The position numbers and the translations under genes were made by a program. A model generated the notes under the pieces. The model was not told the DNA's origin. It worked only from the letters and a program-made list of their open reading frames with translations, and searched no databases. DNA of 64,000 bases from Salipaludibacillus agaradhaerens (GTDB taxonomy: Bacteria; Bacillota; Bacilli; Bacillales; Salisediminibacteriaceae). This document shows positions 55,174 through 61,788 of this stretch, piece by piece. How positions within the stretch are numbered: the first letter of the stretch is position 1; each line of letters starts with the position of its first letter. Where the stretch lies: assembly GCF_002019735.1 (NCBI RefSeq), contig NZ_KV917378.1, forward strand, positions 3,560,869-3,624,868. The letters are read 5' to 3'.

Positions 55174-56022
55174 TTGAAATTAACTGAACGTACTTTAAGA
55201 ATAATTAAAAACGCGGAAAAAGAAGCTGAAAAGACAACTAAAGTTGTTCATCCAATTCATTTACTTTTAGGTATATTGTTGGTAAGGACAAGTGTGTGTG
55301 CTGAGCTAAATAATAACCACCCCGATCTTTGGGATAAATTAAATAGACGAGCAAAAGATATAAATTTTACTAACGAACACGGGATAAGTTATGGACCTTT
55401 TACAAGAAAAATTGCTTTATCCACTAAAGAGGTGATGGATAATGCAAATAAGCTAATGAAACGGTACAAACAGATTTATTTAAATGAAGGACATATTGTT
55501 GAGGCAATTTTTAGTAGCAATGACTACTCAACAAAGATTATAATTGATGGATTGGATGTTCCTCGTATCCTTGAAATCGTCGCTTTTCCGAGAGATATGA
55601 TTGTTTCATTGAGGAATTATTCGTTTCCAGATATTCAAACAAACGATATAATTTTTAGAAGAGCAGAGCAAAATGATGTTATTTCTTTAATGAACTTTAT
55701 AAAAGAAGAATTTGGAAATGAATGGTTAGACTCCCTTGAAAACGGGTTTTTAAAAGACAAGATTCCTATTTTTATTGCTTTAGGTGATAAAGAAATTCTA
55801 GGTTTTTCTTGCTTTGATGTTGTTCGACATAAAAAGGGATTGTTTGGTCCAATGGGAACTACTCATTCAAAAAGGGTACAAGGTATAGGATACACCTTGC
55901 TTCATATGTGCTTAAGAGAAATGAAAGAAATAGGATATGAATATGCTGTAATTGGAGAAGCGGGACCACTTGAATTTTATGAAAAAGCTTGCAATGCGGT
56001 TGTAATTCCTAAACCTATGTAA
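55174..56022 (+). CDS. Clp N-terminal domain fused to GNAT acetyltransferase
   Basis: The N-terminal ~145 residues resemble a Clp_N double repeat: LTERTLRIIKNAEKEAEK, VHPIHLLLGILLV, then ALSTKEVMDNANKLMK and LNEGHIVEAIFSS. The C-terminal ~125 residues (~155-282) resemble a GNAT N-acetyltransferase: IIFRRAEQNDV, an acetyl-CoA-type loop near KRVQGIGYTLLHMCL and GPLEFYEKACN. No ATPase module is present. A TTG start follows GAGGGAAGG. Clp_N normally binds adaptors or substrates such as McsB or arginine-phosphorylated proteins, so the fusion might target acetylation; this is inference. Confidence 0.75.
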   Translation: MKLTERTLRIIKNAEKEAEKTTKVVHPIHLLLGILLVRTSVCAELNNNHPDLWDKLNRRAKDINFTNEHGISYGPFTRKIALSTKEVMDNANKLMKRYKQIYLNEGHIVEAIFSSNDYSTKIIIDGLDVPRILEIVAFPRDMIVSLRNYSFPDIQTNDIIFRRAEQNDVISLMNFIKEEFGNEWLDSLENGFLKDKIPIFIALGDKEILGFSCFDVVRHKKGLFGPMGTTHSKRVQGIGYTLLHMCLREMKEIGYEYAVIGEAGPLEFYEKACNAVVIPKPM

Positions 56023-56087
56023 AATTAAATGTAAAAACAGAGATTGAATGTCACAAAAATTTAAAACTTTTATTATACAAATAGTGG

Positions 56088-56115
56088 TTGTAAATGATGG
56101 AATATGTAGTAAAAT
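56088..56115 (+). promoter_or_regulatory. rap promoter
   Basis: TTGTAA (56088-56093), 16 bp, TAAAAT (56110-56115). It lies inside the extended reading frame that begins at 56048, which argues for a downstream start. Confidence 0.55.
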
Positions 56116-56173
56116 GACATTAAATAGAAAAAAGAGTGGGGAAGTGTATATTCAAGGAGAGGATGAAGGAATT

Positions 56174-57274
56174 TTGATAGAAAAAATAGCATCCGAAAAC
56201 GTAGCTGAAATGCTCAATGAATGGTATAGCATGATTGTACAGCATAATGTTAAAAAAGCTGTAGAAATTAAAAATGAAATTGAACAGACGTTGCCGTTTA
56301 TGGAAGAAAATCAAAATTTGGTGATATACTTCACCCTCTTAGACTTCCGACACAAAATGATGATAAGGAACATCCACGATTTGAAGGATGATTTAAATTA
56401 TTTTGAAGAACAAAATATTAATCAAACAGATACAATAATAGAATATTATTATTATTTTTTTGCGGGACAATACAATTTTTACAATAGAAACTTTATGCAA
56501 GCAATTAAAAATTACGAATTAGCTGAAAATAAGCTAAAACTTGTGTCAGACCCAATCGAAGAGGCAGAATTTCATTATCATCTGGGACAAGCATACTATC
56601 GAATTGAGCAACATTTTTTATCATTAAATCATGCAAAAAAAGCATTAAAAATTTTCGGAGAATTTGAAAATTACTTGGAGAAAGAATTAAATAGTGAAAT
56701 GCTTTTAGCTGCTAACTTAGTAGATCTATGCCATTATGATAAAGCTTACTCATACTATTATACGGCTTTAAAGAAAGCGGAGGAAGGGAACTTTAAACTT
56801 TCTATTGCATTAGCAAATTTTAATTTAGGTTTATGCTATCAACGGCAAATGACGTATGACCTTTCAATTACACATTTTGAAGAAGCTTTAAAAATTTCGG
56901 AATATAGCGAATCAAGTAGAGGAGTAAGAGGTATATATGAATTAGCTTATACGTTATATAAGGCTAAAAGAAATGAAGAAGGCCATCAATTACTTTTATC
57001 TGGAATGGAAAGGGCTAAAAGAGAAGAACAGAAAGAGGCTTTAACAAAATTTAAGGTGATTCATGCGTGTTATGAGTTACAGTCGATTCCAATAATTATT
57101 TCTTTATTGGATGAACTTGGGAAGTTTCAATTATGGACAGATGTAGTGGAATTATCTTACGAAATTGGAGTTGTTTTTGAAGAAAGGGGGAATTACGAAG
57201 GGGCGATGAAATTTTATAAAAAGGCTGTGCAAGCTAAAACGGAAGTACACAAAATGAGTGAGGTGATAATATGA
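56174..57274 (+). CDS. Rap-family response-regulator phosphatase / RRNPP regulator
   Basis: Rap proteins are TPR proteins that dephosphorylate response regulators such as Spo0F or block ComA-type regulators, and are inhibited by Phr peptides. The N-terminal helices match Rap (IASENVAEMLNEWY, FMEENQNLVIYFTLLDFRH), followed by about six TPRs (~residues 95-350). The TTG at 56174 gives 366 aa, the usual size, and begins as Rap proteins do; the frame is open to an ATG at 56048, but a promoter lies between. The last bases overlap a small exported-peptide gene. Confidence 0.85.
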   Translation: MIEKIASENVAEMLNEWYSMIVQHNVKKAVEIKNEIEQTLPFMEENQNLVIYFTLLDFRHKMMIRNIHDLKDDLNYFEEQNINQTDTIIEYYYYFFAGQYNFYNRNFMQAIKNYELAENKLKLVSDPIEEAEFHYHLGQAYYRIEQHFLSLNHAKKALKIFGEFENYLEKELNSEMLLAANLVDLCHYDKAYSYYYTALKKAEEGNFKLSIALANFNLGLCYQRQMTYDLSITHFEEALKISEYSESSRGVRGIYELAYTLYKAKRNEEGHQLLLSGMERAKREEQKEALTKFKVIHACYELQSIPIIISLLDELGKFQLWTDVVELSYEIGVVFEERGNYEGAMKFYKKAVQAKTEVHKMSEVII

Positions 57275-57411
57275 AAAGGTATTTAATGATTTTAAGTTTA
57301 ATCTCTTGTTTCGTAGCGGGGATTTTAGTTTTTTCTACAAGTGATTACTTAGAGTTCTCTTCTTCTTTATTAAACATTTCACCACAAGGGAAAATCGACT
57401 TAATAAGTTAA
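57271..57411 (+). CDS. Phr-like pre-peptide
   Basis: This 46-codon gene overlaps the rap stop codon by four bases (ATGA). It begins MKRYLMILSLISCF, a signal-peptide-like basic plus hydrophobic N-terminus (to ~residue 22), and ends in SPQGKIDLIS. That is the layout of Phr genes, whose C-terminal 5-7 residues are exported, processed and re-imported to inhibit the cognate Rap. The mature peptide cannot be defined from sequence alone. Confidence 0.75.
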   Translation: MKRYLMILSLISCFVAGILVFSTSDYLEFSSSLLNISPQGKIDLIS

Positions 57412-57467
57412 TAAAAGACGATTATTCCAATTTGTGTTTCATTAAAAGTATGATGCTAAATTAATTC

Positions 57468-57503
57468 AAACCGTTAGTGCAAGTACACACTAACGGTTTT
57501 TAT
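57468..57503 (+). terminator. Terminator of the rap-phr operon
   Basis: AAACCGTTAGTG (57468-57479) pairs with CACTAACGGTTT (from 57488), then TTTA. Confidence 0.85.
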
Positions 57504-57822
57504 ATATTATTATAATTAGCAATGAGTAGAAATCAATTTAGTAGGAAGTTAAGATATCAAACAAAAAAAGGATTTTTTGAACACCTTGACATGTTTTAAA
57601 ATGACAAGCGAATCTCTTTTAGACAAATGCACTACATGTCACTAATACTTAAGAAAGAAGGGGATTAAAAGTCAAAAGTAAATGACGTTAAGGTTTTACA
57701 TAGAGGGCAATGAGATCAAGAATAACAGAAAGCCCGTTTTTCATGGAATCGCTCAAGATGTGTAATTTACAAATATGGAGAGAGATTTAGTTTAAAGCAA
57801 ATGTACGAATACTCCTTAAATA
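57504..57822. other. Intergenic DNA without visible gene
   Basis: No gene or clear structure is seen between the phr terminator and the toxin promoter. Confidence 0.4.
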
Positions 57823-57831
57823 TGGTATAAT
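57823..57831 (+). promoter_or_regulatory. Promoter of the holin-like toxin
   Basis: TGGTATAAT is an extended -10. No good -35 is seen. The transcript would start near 57838. Confidence 0.6.
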
Positions 57832-57869
57832 TTTCATGTGGTAGTTTAGTAACTCATAGGGGGTTGGCG

Positions 57870-57888
57870 CACCTTCCGAAAGGAGGTG
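57870..57888 (+). promoter_or_regulatory. Hairpin hiding the toxin ribosome binding site
   Basis: CACCTTCC-GAAA-GGAGGTG: the Shine-Dalgarno GGAGGTG (57882-57888) pairs with the upstream arm across a GNRA-type GAAA loop. This should lower toxin translation. Confidence 0.6.
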
Positions 57889-57896
57889 ATGCCTAT

Positions 57897-57983
57897 ATGG
57901 TGAGTGTGACAGAAGCGTTAACATTAATGATCTCGTTTGGGATGTTAATCGTGGCGTTGTTGACATTCGATCATAAAAAATAA
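57897..57983 (+). CDS. Holin-like (TxpA/Hol_Tox-type) type I toxin
   Basis: This 28-codon gene begins MVSVTEALTLMISFGMLIVA and ends TFDHKK: one membrane helix followed by a short charged end. It matches the 'putative holin-like toxin' family of Firmicutes, related to TxpA and BsrG-type membrane toxins of type I systems. A perfect AAAGGAGGTGAT lies 7 bp upstream but is folded into a hairpin. An antisense promoter and terminator on the opposite strand cover the 3' half of the transcript. Confidence 0.8.
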   Translation: MVSVTEALTLMISFGMLIVALLTFDHKK

Positions 57984-58124
57984 GCCCCCACATGTATGAG
58001 TTAACGGCTCTGTGGGAAGGCTTATTTGTCTAACCCTTTGCCAATCCCCTTTGAAGGGAACTGAGCTATTACGGACCGTTAGTGTTAGCCGCACTAGCGG
58101 TCTTTTTTATCATACGATTTTCTT
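57973..58124 (-). ncRNA. Candidate antisense antitoxin RNA
   Basis: On the minus strand TTGATT (58155-58160), 18 bp, TATAAT (58131-58136) give a start near 58124. The RNA would run leftwards through the toxin mRNA 3' end and stop at a minus-strand terminator: AAGCC...CCCAC paired with GTGGG...GGCTT, then ATTTTTTAT (57973-57981). It would be ~150 nt, overlapping the toxin stop codon and 3' UTR, as RatA overlaps txpA. Confidence 0.65.
58073..58110 (+). terminator. Terminator of the toxin mRNA
   Basis: GACCGTTAGTG pairs with CACTAGCGGTC across TTAGCCG, then TTTTTTAT. Confidence 0.88.
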
Positions 58125-58208
58125 AATGTTATTATACCCTAATTAAATAACATTAATCAAGATGGTGACTTTAAGAGGAGATTTTAGGTGCAATAATAAG
58201 AAAATGAG

Positions 58209-59207
58209 TTAGGGTGTCGTCTCAGCTTGTTTCGCTCTAATGTCTGCTAATAATGTGAGGGCCTCTTCTTTAGTATCAGTATCGTTCTCATTGGAATCAC
58301 CTTGACTTTTTTCAATAGCTTTCTCAGCATCAATCAAAGCTTGATCCGGGTATCCCATGGCTAAAAATGTGCGTGCGCGAAGCAGAAAAATATGAGCGTC
58401 TCCTATATAGGTTTGTTGTGTTTCACTTATATCTTTTAGTGCTTCGCGATAATGACCTAAATGATAGTGACAGATAGCTCGCTGATATAAAATAGCTGCT
58501 TTGTTCTCGTCTTCAGTAAGGGACACAGCCTTATTGATATAGGTTAGGGCAGTAGTATAAGCGTGTTGTTCGATGTGAAGTATACCTAAGTAGATATAAC
58601 CAGAAGCATGTTCTGGTGACGTTTCAATTGCTTTAAGATAATCGGCTTGTGCTTTTTCCACTTCTCCAATAGTGTGATAGACATTCCCACGACTAATATA
58701 ATTTTCCGTGACGGGATGTTTATCTAGTAATTTTGTTAGATAGTTAATCTTTTTTTCATCTGTCATACGATAAAACTTATTATGTCGGGTATTTAGCTTT
58801 TTAGCTAGCAGAGGGTCCTGATACACAGCACGAACTAATGTGATATATAAATAATAGAGTATAACACCTTTGATTGCTGATACTATATAGCGAAAAAATG
58901 GGCTATAAGAATCAAAAAAGGGCGAGACTGTATCCAGAATGATAATGAGTTGTGGGAATGTCAGGAAAAGCCATGTTAGCCGTTTATCAATGATCCATCC
59001 GATAAGGAATACAAGCGCCATGAGATAGTAAATCACTAAATAATTAACCAAATTAAAAATGGATAGAACATGTAATGCTGAGATGGTAGTGAAAATTAAA
59101 AATCCCTTTTTAAATGTATGAACATAAAAATAGGTAAAGTAAGCTGTTAAAAAAATAAAGAAACATTTGTAAAAATAAACGATTGTATCGAGGTTTATTA
59201 GCATCAC
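58209..59207 (-). CDS. Membrane-anchored TPR protein
   Basis: This 332-aa protein has five or so membrane segments in the first ~125 residues, then a cytoplasmic TPR domain (~155-325; e.g. ENYISRGNVYHTIGEVEKA and GYIYLGILHIEQHAYTTAL). No enzyme motif is seen. It is the last gene of the leftward operon behind the Rhs gene, 39 bp after the preceding TPR gene. It could be part of the immunity or processing machinery for the toxin; the function is unknown. Confidence 0.75.
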   Translation of the reverse strand: MMLINLDTIVYFYKCFFIFLTAYFTYFYVHTFKKGFLIFTTISALHVLSIFNLVNYLVIYYLMALVFLIGWIIDKRLTWLFLTFPQLIIILDTVSPFFDSYSPFFRYIVSAIKGVILYYLYITLVRAVYQDPLLAKKLNTRHNKFYRMTDEKKINYLTKLLDKHPVTENYISRGNVYHTIGEVEKAQADYLKAIETSPEHASGYIYLGILHIEQHAYTTALTYINKAVSLTEDENKAAILYQRAICHYHLGHYREALKDISETQQTYIGDAHIFLLRARTFLAMGYPDQALIDAEKAIEKSQGDSNENDTDTKEEALTLLADIRAKQAETTP

Positions 59208-59246
59208 AATCAGTCACTTTCTAAATTAAATGAATAAGCCGTTTAC

Positions 59247-60488
59247 TTATATGGTGTAGGTTTCCATCAGTGATTTAAACTGGTCATGCTCAAAATAAGG
59301 TTTAAAATAGGGCGTTTCTAAGCATGTCTTTGTGGAATGGCCTAACTGCAGAGCTTTCTCTAAGTACTTAAATAGTAAGTCAGTTTCTTGTAACTCTGCA
59401 TTAATTTCTGCCAGGGTAGAATAAGGTGTTTCTAGATCTGGATCAAGTGATAAGGCGTATTTGGCTTCTTTAATGGCTTCTTCATAGTTTTTTAAGGACA
59501 ACAAAATACATCCTCGTAAGTTGTAGAACTCTGGCTCAGTAGGGTCTAATGATATAGCTTTGTTAATATCTTTCATGGCGATATCACATTGGTTTAAATC
59601 GTGATATAAAGAAGCTCTATGGAAATAGCCCCAAGCATGGTTTGGCTCACGGTTTAATAAGAAATTTAGATCCTGTAAAGCCTCATTATAATTCTCCACC
59701 TTTACATACGCGAAGGATCTATTTAGATAGGTCGATGAGTTACCACCATGATCAATGGCCATCGTATATGCATCTATAGCTTTAGTATAATCATGTAATT
59801 CATCATATATGTTTCCTATATTGTGATAAGCTTTCCAATCAGAGCCTAATATATCAAGATATAAATAATAGTATTTAAGGGACTTATCATAGTCAGTTAA
59901 TGAATTGTGTATGCGTCCAAGTAAAAAATAGGCGTCAACGTATGCAGGATCTTGTTCAATAATTTTTTCACAACACGTGATTCCTTTATTTGTATTTCCT
60001 AGCTGGAAATAAATTGAGGCCATATTATAATAGGCGTCTAAATAAGTCTCGTCAATTTCAATTGCGTTATTATAGTCAGCTAAGGCGCTTGTATAATCTT
60101 CTAAACTCTCATATAAGGTCCCTCTATTAAAGAAAGGGAGTGGATTATGAGGGGATAGATGAATGATCGTTGTATAATCTTCTATAGCTTGTTTAGTATA
60201 ATTAAGATTGGAAAAAGCCAGAGCTCTATAGAAATAGAGCTCTTCATTATCTGAAAATAATGAAATAGCCTTAGTAAAATCATCTATGGTCGCTTCATTA
60301 TCTTCCAAATCTAAATAAATTAATCCACGCTCAAAATAGCCTTCATAATGTGATGGATAATTGTCAATTAAATGTGATAACATGTTTATTTTTTCCTGTT
60401 TATTAGGTTCGTTTCTGGCCTCTTCTATGAAGACGTTTAATTGATTTACTCGATTTTTCTTAAATAATTTTTGATATAATTTTTTCAT
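59247..60488 (-). CDS. TPR protein, tandem duplicate A
   Basis: This 413-aa protein consists of about ten tetratricopeptide repeats (residues ~20-395) with no signal peptide, membrane segment or enzyme domain. It is ~95.6% identical (18 differences) to the next gene upstream in the operon. The ATG at 60488 follows AAAAGGACC and matches the start of the duplicate; a longer start at 60509 has no support. Its position behind an Rhs toxin suggests an immunity or chaperone role, which is inference. Confidence 0.85.
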   Translation of the reverse strand: MKKLYQKLFKKNRVNQLNVFIEEARNEPNKQEKINMLSHLIDNYPSHYEGYFERGLIYLDLEDNEATIDDFTKAISLFSDNEELYFYRALAFSNLNYTKQAIEDYTTIIHLSPHNPLPFFNRGTLYESLEDYTSALADYNNAIEIDETYLDAYYNMASIYFQLGNTNKGITCCEKIIEQDPAYVDAYFLLGRIHNSLTDYDKSLKYYYLYLDILGSDWKAYHNIGNIYDELHDYTKAIDAYTMAIDHGGNSSTYLNRSFAYVKVENYNEALQDLNFLLNREPNHAWGYFHRASLYHDLNQCDIAMKDINKAISLDPTEPEFYNLRGCILLSLKNYEEAIKEAKYALSLDPDLETPYSTLAEINAELQETDLLFKYLEKALQLGHSTKTCLETPYFKPYFEHDQFKSLMETYTI

Positions 60489-60526
60489 ATGACTAGGGTC
60501 CTTTTCCAAATTAATGAGTTGTTTAC

Positions 60527-61768
60527 TTATATGGTGTAGGTTTCCATCAGTGATTTGAACTGGTCATGTTCAAAATAAGGTTTAAAATAGGACGTTTCTA
60601 AGCATTTCTGAGGAGAATAACCTAACTGCAGAGCTTTTTCTAAGTACTTAAATAGTAAATCAGTTTCTTGTAACTCTGCATTAATTTCTGCTAGGGTAGA
60701 ATAAGTTATTTCTAGATCTGGATCAAGTGATAAGGCGTATTTGGCTTCTTTAATGGCTTCTTCATAGTTTTTTAAGGACAACAAAATACATCCTCGTAAG
60801 TTGTAGAACTCTGGCTCAGTAGGGTCTAATGATATAGCTTTGTTAATATCTTGCATGGCGATATCACATTGGTTTAAATCGTGATATAAAGAAGCTCTAT
60901 GGTAGTAGGCCCAAGCATGGTTTGGCTCACGATTTAATAGGAAATTTAGATCCTGTAAAGCCTCATTATAATTCTCCACCTTTACATAAGTGAAGGATCT
61001 ATTTAGGTAGGTTGATGAATTACCGCCCTGATCAATGGCCATCGTATATGCTTCTATAGCTTTAGTATAATCATGTAATTCATCATATATGTTTCCTATA
61101 TTGTGATAAGCTTTCCAATCAGAGCCTAATATATCAAGATATAAATAATAGTATTTAAGGGACTTATCATAGTCAGTTAATGAATTGTGTATGCGTCCAA
61201 GTAAAAAATAGGCGTCAACGTATGCAGGATCTTGTTCAATAATTTTTTCACAACACGTGATTCCTTTATTTGTATTTCCTAGCTGGAAATAAATTGAGGC
61301 CATATTATAATAGGCGTCTAAATAAGTCTCGTCAATTTCAATTGCGTTATTATAGTCAGCTAAGGCGCTTGTATAATCTTCTAAACTCTCATATAAGGTC
61401 CCTCTATTAAAGAAAGGGAGTGGATTATGAGGGGATAGATGAATGAAAGTCGTAAAATCTTCTATAGCTTGTTTAGTATAATTAAGATTGGAAAAAGCCA
61501 GAGCTCTATAGAAATAGAGCTCTTCATTATCTGAAGATAATGAAATAGCCTTAGTAAAATCATCTATGGCCGCTTCATTATCTTCCAAATCTAAATAAAT
61601 TAATCCACGCTCAAAATAGCCTTCATAATGTGATGGATAATTGTCAATTAAATGTGATAACATGTTTATTTTTTCCTGTTTATTAGGTTCGTTTCTGGCC
61701 TCTTCTATGAAGACGTTAAATTGATTTACTCGATTTTTCTTAAATAATTTTTGATATAATTTTTTCAT
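60527..61768 (-). CDS. TPR protein, tandem duplicate B
   Basis: This is the 413-aa sister of the preceding entry, with the same TPR layout and same start (MKKLYQKLFKKNRVNQ) after AGAAAGGATG. It begins only 20 bp after the Rhs stop codon, the usual place of an immunity gene. A 394-bp stretch (61053-61446) is identical in the two copies, while the rest differs by several percent. Substitutions cluster towards the C-terminus (e.g. SPQKCLET against STKTCLET). Confidence 0.87.
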   Translation of the reverse strand: MKKLYQKLFKKNRVNQFNVFIEEARNEPNKQEKINMLSHLIDNYPSHYEGYFERGLIYLDLEDNEAAIDDFTKAISLSSDNEELYFYRALAFSNLNYTKQAIEDFTTFIHLSPHNPLPFFNRGTLYESLEDYTSALADYNNAIEIDETYLDAYYNMASIYFQLGNTNKGITCCEKIIEQDPAYVDAYFLLGRIHNSLTDYDKSLKYYYLYLDILGSDWKAYHNIGNIYDELHDYTKAIEAYTMAIDQGGNSSTYLNRSFTYVKVENYNEALQDLNFLLNREPNHAWAYYHRASLYHDLNQCDIAMQDINKAISLDPTEPEFYNLRGCILLSLKNYEEAIKEAKYALSLDPDLEITYSTLAEINAELQETDLLFKYLEKALQLGYSPQKCLETSYFKPYFEHDQFKSLMETYTI

Positions 61769-61788
61769 ATGATAGCATCCTTTCTAAA

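Noticed and set aside
56048-56173. Longer N-terminus of the Rap protein starting at 56048
   Set aside because: The added 42 residues have no counterpart in Rap proteins, there is no ribosome binding site, and a promoter lies within them.
57897-57983. Phage holin within a prophage
   Set aside because: No phage genes are nearby, and the size plus antisense layout fit a type I toxin better.
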